Shown here: positions 57,114-64,000 of the stretch, piece after piece
How the letters are laid out: every line of letters begins with the position of its first letter
Numbering within the stretch: position 1 is the first letter of the stretch
Origin: Clostridia bacterium
GTDB lineage: Bacteria > Bacillota > Clostridia > Oscillospirales > CAG-272
Direction: 5' to 3'
Length of the DNA stretch: 64,000 nucleotides
Assembly (NCBI GenBank): GCA_017623355.1
Contig: JAGAPG010000010.1
Span: 1 to 64,000 of the forward strand
Notes under the pieces: generated by a model
Database searches by the model: none
What the model was told of the DNA's origin: nothing
Seen by the model: the letters and a program-made list of their open reading frames with translations, nothing else
Translations under genes and position numbers: made by a program

Positions 57114-57131
57114 CCGCGGCAAAAGCCGCGG
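57114..57131 (+). other. GC-rich hairpin directly before ssrA
   Basis: CCGCGGC-AAAA-GCCGCGG, a very stable perfect 7-bp stem with no T tract after it. It ends seven bases before the tmRNA 5' end. Candidate processing site for a tmRNA precursor. Confidence 0.6.
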
Positions 57132-57137
57132 AAACAT

Positions 57138-57529
57138 GGGGATGTAAAGGTTTCGACGGGGATTTTGAGATATGATAAGCGTGGCGGGCTGACTAATCCC
57201 GTAATAATGGTCAATTTTAAATAATAAACGACAACAATAAAGTTGCTATGGCTGCCTAACTAATTGCCCTTTTGGGTGATTAGCGGCAGTGCTGTGGCTA
57301 TAACGCCACCCGTTCCTCTCGGGAGTACCTCGCCCCGAGACTGAGCGTAACACAGAGGTGAACATGAACCGAGAGTTAGCTCTTGCATCGGTCATGCATA
57401 AAAGAGCTACCCAAGAAATAGCCTGTCTGTCGGCGATTTTATTGGGGAACAATAAAAGATAGACTATCCACGTAGAAGGTTGTATCAACGGATTTTCGGA
57501 CGCGAGTTCGACTCTCGCCATCTCCACCA
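57138..57529 (+). ncRNA. ssrA: Transfer-messenger RNA (tmRNA)
   Basis: Rescues stalled ribosomes and tags the incomplete protein. The tRNA-like ends pair GGGGATG (57138-57144) with CATCTCC (57519-57525), A73, then CCA, and the T arm is GCGAG-TTCGACT-CTCGC. The tag frame ends NDNNKVAMAA with TAA at 57257-57259; AAC at 57227 is the first clear tag codon. Pseudoknot-type hairpins fill the middle. No sigma-A promoter is evident between the upstream gene and the 5' end. Confidence 0.95.
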
Positions 57530-57531
57530 TG

Positions 57532-57568
57532 AAAAGACTCAGAATTGTATCCAATCCTGAGTCTTTTT
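57532..57568 (+). terminator. Terminator of ssrA
   Basis: Stem AAAAGACTCAG / CTGAGTCTTTT with an extended inner ATTG/CAAT pairing, then T5. Confidence 0.85.
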
Positions 57569-57572
57569 AATT

Positions 57573-57667
57573 AAATCCGCCTACGGCGGAACAAATCCAC
57601 ATTCGTGGATGAAATCTTGCTTCGCAAGGTTAAGTAGAGGCGGATTTGATTTCATCCTGCAAAGCAT
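57573..57667 (+). repeat. Palindromic repeat element (outer stem plus hairpins)
   Basis: An inverted repeat AAATCCGCCT (57573-57582) / AGGCGGATTT (57638-57647) encloses hairpins CCGCC-TAC-GGCGG (overlapping the left arm), ATCCAC-ATTC-GTGGAT (57597-57610) and CTTGC-TTC-GCAAG (57616-57628). A fourth imperfect one (ATCCTGC-AAA-GCATGAT) follows. The phrase GATTTCAT recurs between units. No gene is inside it. Confidence 0.75.
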
Positions 57668-57796
57668 GATTTCATTATTGCTTTTGTTTATTACCGATGA
57701 TATAGCAAAAACTCTTTTGCATGATTGCAGTGCTATTCGAAGAATGTTGATTTTCTCTATTAACACCACAAAATCAAATATGGAAGGTTAATCACT

Positions 57797-58120
57797 ATGC
57801 TAGGAAAAATCGTTACCGTTGTGGTGGATAGACCGCTTGGTTCTTGCCATCCAAATCATAAGGATATAATTTATTCGGTCAACTATGGATATGTTCCCGA
57901 TGTTATTGCAGCAGACGGAGAAGAACAGGATGCATACATATTGGGGCTGGATGAACCCATTAAAGAATTTACAGGGAAAGTAATTGCGATTATTCATAGG
58001 ATTGATGACGTAGAGGACAAATGGATTGTAGCACCGGAAGGAGTATCATTTACTAAAGAGGAAATTTTAGATAAAGTTGCTTTTCAAGAGCGATTTTTCA
58101 AAACAAAAATCATAATGTAA
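57797..58120 (+). CDS. Inorganic-pyrophosphatase-like protein, short
   Basis: 107 residues. The pattern YGYVPDVIAADGEEQDAYILGLDEP resembles the family I pyrophosphatase core YGFIP...DGDPLDVLV, and VAPEGVSF corresponds to its later VP segment. At about 60% of the usual length, and with DGEEQDAY replacing the canonical DGDPxD, it may not be an active pyrophosphatase. GGAAGG precedes the ATG. It is flanked on both sides by palindromic repeats, so it may lie on a recently inserted piece. Confidence 0.7.
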   Translation: MLGKIVTVVVDRPLGSCHPNHKDIIYSVNYGYVPDVIAADGEEQDAYILGLDEPIKEFTGKVIAIIHRIDDVEDKWIVAPEGVSFTKEEILDKVAFQERFFKTKIIM

Positions 58121-58213
58121 TTTGATGAATTTATGTTGTTTCATAGCCTACAAACTATAAAATCAACCTATTGTTAAAATTGAAACCGTTTTCAAAAAAT
58201 TCATCCGCTTTTT

Positions 58214-58354
58214 TTATCCAAGTCACAGACTTGGTACATCATCACGCTTTAGCGTCTATTCCTCTGTGACTTGATCAGATACAACACTTCGTGTTGGTGA
58301 TATGCAATTCCTTTGGAATTGATGATATACAAGGCTTTCGCCTTGTTTTTTATT
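58214..58354 (+). repeat. Array of five perfect hairpins with GATGATAT-type linkers
   Basis: An outer stem AAGTCACAG (58220-58228) / CTGTGACTT (58264-58272) encloses ACGC-TTTA-GCGT. Then come CAACAC-TTC-GTGTTG (58282-58296), CAATTCC-TTT-GGAATTG (58305-58321) and CAAGGC-TTTC-GCCTTG (58330-58345). Linkers read TGATATG and ATGATATA. The last hairpin is followed by T6 and can act as a terminator for the pyrophosphatase-like gene. The remaining parts of 58121-58434 are AT-rich with no gene. Confidence 0.8.
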
Positions 58355-58381
58355 TAAAATCTTCGTCAACAATATGTAATG

Positions 58382-58412
58382 TTGAATATCGAAAAATATT
58401 TTTTGGTATACT
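58382..58412 (+). promoter_or_regulatory. Weak promoter of the choloylglycine-hydrolase-family gene
   Basis: TATACT (58407-58412) with TTGAAT (58382-58387) at a long 19-bp spacing. Confidence 0.4.
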
Positions 58413-58434
58413 AAAATAAAAAAAGGAAAATAAA

Positions 58435-59328
58435 ATGTGTACCAGCTTGACATTCAGGAATGAGGATTTTTACTGCGCTCGAAATATGGATATTGAATAT
58501 AGCTTCGGTGAGAAAATAATAATAACACCAAGAAAATATGTTTTGAACTTTAAAAAGGAAAAAACGCTGACAGAGCATTATGCGATGATCGGAATAGGAG
58601 CAGAGCAAAGCGCATATCCCCTATATGCTGAGGCAATCAACGAAAAAGGACTTTATGCTGCTGCTCTTAAATTTAAAGCCTTTTATCCGGATATATCGAA
58701 AGCGAAATTTCAGATAGCTCCGTACGAGCTTATTCCTTGGATACTTGCTAAATGTAAAAGCGTTAATGAGGCGAGAGCTTTACTTCAAAGCTCAGATATA
58801 ATAAATATTCCGTTCAATAGCGAAATAGGAGTATCTCCGCTTCATTATCATATAGCAGATAGAGAAAACTCTATAACTGTTGAGCGAGGCGAAGACGGAT
58901 TAAAAATATACAAAAATGATATTGGAATTTTAACAAATGATCCACCGTTTGATATTCATATGAAAAACTTAAAGGATCAAAATTTAAATATTCCGTATAT
59001 ATTAGGTACAAAAAACAAAAGCTTGCCTGGCGATTTTTCATCGGAATCACGATTTTTAAAGCTTGCATATCTAAAAAATAATACCGTTACCGAAAATGGA
59101 GAAGCATCTGTAAAGCAAACACTTTTTCGCTTGATGGCACAGTGCTCGGTTCCAAAAGGAAGTGTAATCACTAATGATAATAAATATCATTACACCACCT
59201 ACACAGTAGTAATAAACGTAACAAAAGGAATATATTATTACAATACCTATGAAAATATTGAAATAAAAGAAATTGGATTTTTAAAGGAAAACTTAGATTC
59301 TGAAAAACTGATAATGAAAGAAATATAA
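58435..59328 (+). CDS. Choloylglycine hydrolase family enzyme (bile salt hydrolase / penicillin V acylase-like)
   Basis: Ntn hydrolase that cleaves a linear amide bond. Cys2 would become the N-terminal nucleophile after Met removal. Aligned by eye to Clostridium perfringens bile salt hydrolase, Arg16, Asp19 (RNMDIEYSF), Asn168 (LTNDPPF) and Arg206 (SSESRF) match the catalytic set, and IYYYNTYEN is also shared. The position of the Asn82 that characterises bile salt hydrolases is Lys79 here (ALKF against GLNF), so the substrate is uncertain. Length 297 is a little short. AAAGGA precedes the ATG. No signal peptide: cytoplasmic. Confidence 0.88.
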   Translation: MCTSLTFRNEDFYCARNMDIEYSFGEKIIITPRKYVLNFKKEKTLTEHYAMIGIGAEQSAYPLYAEAINEKGLYAAALKFKAFYPDISKAKFQIAPYELIPWILAKCKSVNEARALLQSSDIINIPFNSEIGVSPLHYHIADRENSITVERGEDGLKIYKNDIGILTNDPPFDIHMKNLKDQNLNIPYILGTKNKSLPGDFSSESRFLKLAYLKNNTVTENGEASVKQTLFRLMAQCSVPKGSVITNDNKYHYTTYTVVINVTKGIYYYNTYENIEIKEIGFLKENLDSEKLIMKEI

Positions 59329-59360
59329 AAACGCTGTTTGAATTTCAAACAGCGTTTTTA
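59326..59360. terminator. Bidirectional terminator
   Basis: Stem AAAACGCTGTTTGAA / TTCAAACAGCGTTTT, flanked by A and T runs. Between the hydrolase and the glycosyltransferase genes. Confidence 0.9.
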
Positions 59361-59361
59361 G

Positions 59362-60627
59362 TTATTTATTATCAATAAGCTCGTCAATAGTAGTGGATTT
59401 TTCGTGAGTTATCGGCTTCCATTCAACCTTCATAAAAATAGCGCAGAAGGTGATTGGAATATAGGTAAGCATAAACAGCGGGAACGTAAATGTGTAAAAG
59501 ATCTTTTTAAAATTAGATGTATGGATCTTTTTCCATTCCGAAATTGTTGTTATCATACCTATAACAAAAAGCAATGTGTAAGAGCTGGATAGCAGCCACA
59601 AGAAGCTATATACGATAGGCAAAATCTGATCGAACTGTTGCATGCATAAGGCGACGATTATTCCGACTACAAATGTAAGAACTCCAAAAAGACTAAGTAT
59701 CATAGCCGGAAGAATAGTCATAAACATATCATAGCACGACGTAAACTTTTTAGAGAATATATTTTTTATGATTGATGGACCGAATTTTCCCCAAACCTGA
59801 ATATATCCCTTTGTCCATCGCATACGCTGACGCCAGGATTGCGCAAAGGTAACGGGCTGCTCATCATAAAGCTCAGCATCTTTTGCATAACCAACCTTGC
59901 GTCCCTTAACTACATTGTGTATAGTAAATTCTATATCCTCGGTAAGCAAGAAGAATTTCCAACCGCCAACCTCACGGATAACGGCGGAATCAAACATAAA
60001 TCCTGTACCTGAAACGGCGCAGCTTGTATTTAATAGCATACGGGGATTGTTAAGGTATTTTGATTCTCTCAAAAACCAAAGACCGTATCCCGCGCTTATC
60101 CAGTTGTCACCGAAATTTTTTGAATTTCTGTAGCTTGTTAAAACTTGATATCCGTCAGAGAATGTCTTGTTCATTTCTTCAATGTATTTGGGATCAAGAA
60201 CATTATCAGCATCAAGAACCAAATAAGCATCAAAAGCAGAGTCGCCAAAATCCTTTACGATATTTTCATAAAGAAAATCAAGCGCGTATCCCTTGCCGAT
60301 CTTTTTAGGATCGTTTCTTTCATAAACTACAGCACCGTATCCCCTGGATATTTCAGCAGTATCGTCAGTGCAGTTGTCAGCTACTACGAATATGGTTATA
60401 AGCTCCTTAGCGTAGGTCTGCTTATTGATACTGTCGATCAAATTTCCAATAACATTTTTTTCGTTTCTTGCAGAAATCAAAACTGCAATTTTGTGAGGAA
60501 CAGTCGGCAGATGCGGCTTGCTTTTTTTGAAGAAAGCCACCGCTATATAGAAAAATTGGTATGCATAGCACAAGGTAAAAACGATACCGGTGATACGCAT
60601 AATTGTATAAATGATATCAGAGATCAT
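59362..60627 (-). CDS. Processive family 2 glycosyltransferase, membrane-bound
   Basis: 421 residues starting at MISDIIYTIMRITG (60627), preceded by GGAGG; the frame runs further upstream without a site. One N-terminal helix (about 5-30), then a cytoplasmic GT-A domain with ISARNEKNVIG, DADN (DxD), LLTEDIEFT and QSWRQRMRW (QxxRW, near 265), then several C-terminal helices. This set is typical of processive enzymes such as PgaC, NodC or hyaluronan synthase, probably making a beta-linked N-acetylglucosamine or other surface polysaccharide. No partner polysaccharide genes are adjacent. Confidence 0.92.
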   Translation of the reverse strand: MISDIIYTIMRITGIVFTLCYAYQFFYIAVAFFKKSKPHLPTVPHKIAVLISARNEKNVIGNLIDSINKQTYAKELITIFVVADNCTDDTAEISRGYGAVVYERNDPKKIGKGYALDFLYENIVKDFGDSAFDAYLVLDADNVLDPKYIEEMNKTFSDGYQVLTSYRNSKNFGDNWISAGYGLWFLRESKYLNNPRMLLNTSCAVSGTGFMFDSAVIREVGGWKFFLLTEDIEFTIHNVVKGRKVGYAKDAELYDEQPVTFAQSWRQRMRWTKGYIQVWGKFGPSIIKNIFSKKFTSCYDMFMTILPAMILSLFGVLTFVVGIIVALCMQQFDQILPIVYSFLWLLSSSYTLLFVIGMITTISEWKKIHTSNFKKIFYTFTFPLFMLTYIPITFCAIFMKVEWKPITHEKSTTIDELIDNK

Positions 60628-60683
60628 CTTTCCTCCATAAAAATTGATTAATATATTTTGAAACGAATTCAAATCACGGGGAG

Positions 60684-60712
60684 ATTATACCATTTAATTT
60701 ACAAATAGTCAA
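60684..60712 (-). promoter_or_regulatory. Promoter of the glycosyltransferase gene
   Basis: On the minus strand TTGACT (60712-60707), 17-bp spacer, TATAAT (60689-60684). Confidence 0.85.
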
Positions 60713-60793
60713 TAGTGTTAACAATTTTGTTACAAATAATGTGTTTTTTATATACAATTAAAAGTATATACATATTATTTTAAGTCAAAAGTA

Positions 60794-60822
60794 TTGTAAT
60801 TTTGCAGAAAAAATGATAAAAT
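60794..60822 (+). promoter_or_regulatory. Promoter of the dehydratase activase locus
   Basis: TTGTAA (60794-60799), 17-bp spacer, TAAAAT (60817-60822). Confidence 0.6.
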
Positions 60823-60860
60823 TAATAAGATAAAGCACGGAAAGGAGTTTTATTTTACAT

Positions 60861-63773
60861 ATGAAATATTCCATAGGTGTCGATGTTGGATCTACAACGG
60901 TAAAAAGCGTTGTACTTTCAGAAGATTATGAAATAATCTACTCAGTATATACACGTCATTTTTCAAAGGTAAGAGAAGCTGTGCTTGAGCAGCTAAAAAA
61001 AATATTTGAAAAATATGAAGGAGAATATAAAATATCAATAACAGGCTCAGCGGGACTCGGACTTTCCTCGGCTTCAGAGTTACCATTTGTTCAAGAGGTA
61101 TATTCTGCCTCGCTGGCAATAAAAAATCTTTATCCAGATGCAGATTGCGCTGTTGAACTTGGCGGAGAGGATGCAAAGATACTGTTCTTAACAGGAGGAA
61201 CAGAGCAAAGAATGAATGGATCCTGCGCCGGCGGAACGGGCGCGTTTATAGATCAAATGGCAACCCTTTTAAAGGTTTCGGGAGATGAGCTTGATTGGCT
61301 TGCTCTCAAGGCTGAAAAGAAATATCCTATAGCATCCCGATGCGGTGTTTTTGCGAAGAGCGACATACAGCCTCTTTTGAATCAAGGCGCATCGCTTCCC
61401 GACGTTAGCGCAAGTATTTTTCAAGCAGTGGTCGATCAAACCGTTGCAGGACTTGCACAGGGCAGAAAAATAGAAGGAAAGGTTCTTTTTTTAGGCGGAC
61501 CGCTTCATTTCTATAAAGCGCTCCAAAACGCATTCAAGGAAACGCTTCAGCTTGATGACGAGCACGCTGTTTTTCCCGAGCTTGCTCCGTGCTTTATGGC
61601 GTATGGTTCTGCAGTTTATGCTTCAAAAAACAGCGATTTTTACTCACACGAAGAGATTATAAACAAAATAGAAAATGCTAAGCAAGCATCAGGTGTAATT
61701 TCCTTTAACCCTCTTTTTGATACAGAGGATGAATATGAGGCGTTTTTGGAGCGTCATTCAAAAGCGGATGTTGAGCGGGCGGACATAGCCTCTTATGAGG
61801 GCAACGCATACCTCGGTGTTGATGCAGGCTCTACGACCACAAAGATAGTGCTTCTTAGCGAGGATAGAAAGCTGCTTTTTTCACATTATACGGAAAATAG
61901 CGGAAAACCGCTTGATGTAGTATCATTAAAGCTTAGAGAGCTTTACGATATAATGGGCGACAGAATAAAAATAGTCGCTTCAGCTGTAACCGGATACGGT
62001 GAAGAGTTATTAAAATCAGGTCTTAAAATAGACTTTGGCATAGTAGAAACGGTTGCTCACTTTACCGCAGCGCTCTCTTTCTGTCCCGATGTTGATTTTA
62101 TAATAGATATAGGCGGACAGGATATAAAATGCTTCAAAATCAAAAATAAAGCAATAGATAATATTATGCTTAACGAGGCGTGCTCCTCAGGCTGTGGATC
62201 GTTTATCCAAACGTTTGCAAACGCACTTGGTTATCCGGTGGATAAGTTTTCAAAGCTTGGACTTTTTGCTAAAAATCCGGTAGAGCTTGGCTCTCGTTGT
62301 ACGGTATTTATGAATAGCGCAGTAAAGCAAGCTCAAAAGGACGGGGCAAGCATTGAAGATATTTCCGCGGGAATATCCTCATCGGTCGTTAAAAACGCAA
62401 TTTATAAGGTTATAAGAGCAAAATCTCCCGACGAGCTGGGTAAGCATATAGTCGTTCAGGGCGGAACATTTTTGAATGATGCCGTATTGCGTTCATTTGA
62501 AAGAGAGCTCGGAATAAACGTAATAAGACCGTCAATATCGGGACTTATGGGAGCATACGGTGCAGCACTCTATGCTATGAAAAAAAGCAAGGGCGTATCT
62601 ACATTGATAACCAAGCAGGAGCTTGAGGATTTCTCTTATAAATCAGCAACAGTTACCTGCAAGGGATGTACTGCACACTGTTCTCTTAACGTTCTTACTT
62701 TTGCCGACGGAAGACGTCTTGTCTCGGGCAACAGATGCGAAAAGGGACTTGGTAAGAAGGAGTCGGAGATACTCCCTGACATTTTCGCATTTAAATATTC
62801 ATATCTTACAGATAATATAATAAATACTAATGAAAATCCAAGAGCTACCGTAGGACTTCCGCTTTGCCTCGGATATTACGATCAGATGCCAATGTGGAAC
62901 GTAATATTTAATGAGCTTGGCTTTAAAACCGTTATATCGGATATGTCTACAAGAAAAACATTTGTTTACGGTCAGCATACTATACCGTCAGATACGGTCT
63001 GCTATCCTGCAAAGCTTGCTCACGGGCATATTCTTAATTTGCTTGATAAGGGTGTAGATTTCGTATTTTATCCCTGTGAAAGCTATAATATTGATGAGGG
63101 CGATAGTGATAATCATTATAATTGCCCTGTTGTAGCATATTATCCGGAACTTTTGAAGGCAAATATGTCTGTTTTAAATGAGGATAATTTTATTTATCCG
63201 TACATAGATCTTAACAGACCGGACAATGTGTCGTCACTTCTTGCTATATCACTTGCGAAATACGGAGTCACCTTGAAGGAAGCTAAAAGAGCAGTAGCTA
63301 AGGGATATGAGGCTCTTGAAAAATATCACAAGGCTATTGAAGAGAATGGAAAAGAGCTTATCGAATATGCAAGAGAGCGTAATTTGCCTATAGCTGTTTT
63401 GGCAGGAAGACCGTATCATCTTGATCCTGAGATCAATCACGGTGTTCAAAAGCTTATATCTGCGCTTGGAATGGTTACTATATCCGAGGATGCTATAAGC
63501 AATCTTACAAAGCCACCTAAGCTAAATGTTTTGAATCAATGGACATTCCATTCAAGAATGTATCGCGCAGCAGCGTATGTAGCTGAGCAAAAGGATATGC
63601 ATCTTGTACAGCTCGTTTCATTCGGCTGCGGAATAGATGCTATTACAACAGATGAAATAAGAGATATTCTTGAAAAGAACGGAAAAATATATACTCAGCT
63701 AAAAATCGATGAGATAAGCAATCTTGGCGCAATAAAGATACGCTTGCGTAGCTTGCTTGCTGCTATTGAATGA
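60861..63773 (+). CDS. 2-hydroxyacyl-CoA dehydratase activase-like protein (tandem ASKHA domains)
   Basis: 970 residues. Two BadF/HgdC-type ASKHA ATPase domains in tandem: GVDVGSTTVKSVVL (residue 5 on) and GVDAGSTTTKIVLL (about 318 on). Each has the paired Cys expected for a shared [4Fe-4S] cluster: Cys122 and Cys161 in the first (NGSCAGGTGAF, SRCGVFAKSD), and the NEACSSGCGSF plus SRCTVFMNS residues in the second. A third, C-terminal DUF2229-type region (about 600-970) follows. The family uses ATP to drive one-electron activation of 2-hydroxyacyl-CoA dehydratases. RBS AAAGGAG. It leads into the partner gene at 63783. Confidence 0.9.
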   Translation: MKYSIGVDVGSTTVKSVVLSEDYEIIYSVYTRHFSKVREAVLEQLKKIFEKYEGEYKISITGSAGLGLSSASELPFVQEVYSASLAIKNLYPDADCAVELGGEDAKILFLTGGTEQRMNGSCAGGTGAFIDQMATLLKVSGDELDWLALKAEKKYPIASRCGVFAKSDIQPLLNQGASLPDVSASIFQAVVDQTVAGLAQGRKIEGKVLFLGGPLHFYKALQNAFKETLQLDDEHAVFPELAPCFMAYGSAVYASKNSDFYSHEEIINKIENAKQASGVISFNPLFDTEDEYEAFLERHSKADVERADIASYEGNAYLGVDAGSTTTKIVLLSEDRKLLFSHYTENSGKPLDVVSLKLRELYDIMGDRIKIVASAVTGYGEELLKSGLKIDFGIVETVAHFTAALSFCPDVDFIIDIGGQDIKCFKIKNKAIDNIMLNEACSSGCGSFIQTFANALGYPVDKFSKLGLFAKNPVELGSRCTVFMNSAVKQAQKDGASIEDISAGISSSVVKNAIYKVIRAKSPDELGKHIVVQGGTFLNDAVLRSFERELGINVIRPSISGLMGAYGAALYAMKKSKGVSTLITKQELEDFSYKSATVTCKGCTAHCSLNVLTFADGRRLVSGNRCEKGLGKKESEILPDIFAFKYSYLTDNIINTNENPRATVGLPLCLGYYDQMPMWNVIFNELGFKTVISDMSTRKTFVYGQHTIPSDTVCYPAKLAHGHILNLLDKGVDFVFYPCESYNIDEGDSDNHYNCPVVAYYPELLKANMSVLNEDNFIYPYIDLNRPDNVSSLLAISLAKYGVTLKEAKRAVAKGYEALEKYHKAIEENGKELIEYARERNLPIAVLAGRPYHLDPEINHGVQKLISALGMVTISEDAISNLTKPPKLNVLNQWTFHSRMYRAAAYVAEQKDMHLVQLVSFGCGIDAITTDEIRDILEKNGKIYTQLKIDEISNLGAIKIRLRSLLAAIE

Positions 63774-63782
63774 GGTTGAAAA

Positions 63783-64000
63783 ATGGAAAAACAACACGCT
63801 AAATTTACAAAGGAAATGAGAAGCACTCATAAAATTCTCATTCCCGATATGTTGCCGATACATTTAAAGCTCTTGGCAGCAGTTATGCGTAAAAACGGAT
63901 ATAACGTTGAGCTTTTACAAAATTCATCAAGAGCCGTTATTGACGAGGGACTTAAAAATGTACATAACGATACGTGCTATCCTGCGTTATTGGTAATAGG
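63783..64000 (+). CDS. 2-hydroxyacyl-CoA dehydratase-like protein (5' part, cut by window end)
   Basis: The ATG at 63783 follows GAGGTTG and lies nine bases after the activase stop. The visible 72 codons (MEKQHAKFTKEMRSTHKILIP...HLKLLAAVMRKNGYNVELL...NDTCYPALLVIG) match the start of the HgdB/dehydratase-component region that in many Clostridia is fused to the activase. The NDTCYPAL motif likely supplies an iron-sulfur Cys. The rest is outside the window. Confidence 0.75.
   Translation, partial: MEKQHAKFTKEMRSTHKILIPDMLPIHLKLLAAVMRKNGYNVELLQNSSRAVIDEGLKNVHNDTCYPALLVI

Noticed and set aside
57246..57554. Minus-strand protein of 102 residues over ssrA
   Set aside because: Antisense to a certain tmRNA; its composition reflects RNA structure.

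Overview
The window reads as a chromosomal segment of a low-GC, spore-forming member of the Clostridia, probably an uncultured gut or rumen Oscillospirales/Christensenellales-type bacterium (inference). Support for this: strong AGGAGG-type ribosome sites, near-consensus TTGACA-17-TATAAT promoters, spoVAC-spoVAD-spoVAE, a SleB-type cortex hydrolase, a SpoVB-like flippase, the Clostridia-typical pepP-efp-CD1247 order, a bile-salt-hydrolase-like enzyme, a 2-hydroxyacyl-CoA dehydratase activase, and secreted dockerin/CotH and discoidin proteins.

Layout. 0.1-8.2 kb is a complete arginine operon (argG-H-C-J-B-D-F) behind one promoter and tandem ArgR-type operators; it ends in a 122-bp tandem repeat. 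8.5-14.1 kb holds a cortex hydrolase, a flippase, tcdA and the minus-strand pepP-efp-CD1247 group, whose last member carries a striking Cys-Asp repeat. 14.2-20.3 kb has a lipoprotein, a sugar isomerase/dehydrogenase pair, the spoVA operon, a coiled-coil zinc-ribbon protein and an MscS channel. 20.3-25.2 kb is a minus-strand run of three probable spore-wall proteins followed by clpC, starting at a sigma-K-like promoter. It diverges from queT, which sits behind a preQ1 riboswitch. 25.8-31.7 kb has an SDR, an esterase, tRNA-Lys with a small phage-derived toxin-like remnant, a possible structured RNA, a large secreted protein and rnhA.

31.8-41.4 kb is core information processing: rpsF-ssb-rpsR with a structured leader, rpsT, and rpoB-rpoC without adjacent ribosomal stalk genes. 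41.5-54.1 kb has a very large LRR/dockerin/CotH surface protein, asnA with a DMT transporter, a YcxB-like protein, tRNA-Leu, an XRE membrane regulator, gdhA, an orphan CofE/F420-ligase-like protein and a polysaccharide deacetylase lipoprotein. 54.1-57.6 kb has a 2-hydroxyacid dehydrogenase and a leaderless YgjP-type peptidase, then smpB, a GNAT-like acyltransferase and the tmRNA gene. 57.6-64 kb has palindromic repeat arrays around a pyrophosphatase-like gene, a choloylglycine-hydrolase-family enzyme, a processive GT2 and the start of a 2-hydroxyacyl-CoA dehydratase locus, cut by the window end.

Most of the window is ordinary conserved chromosome. The parts most worth a second look are the tRNA-Lys/toxin-like remnant with the adjacent three-way-junction element, the Cys-Asp repeat protein, the shared Cys-x-x-Cys modules of three secreted proteins, the hairpin arrays after ssrA, the hydrolase with Lys where bile salt hydrolases carry Asn82, and the orphan CofE homologue. 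No complete, clearly novel multi-gene system was found. All functions are assigned by reading motifs and overall family resemblance; no database search was run.
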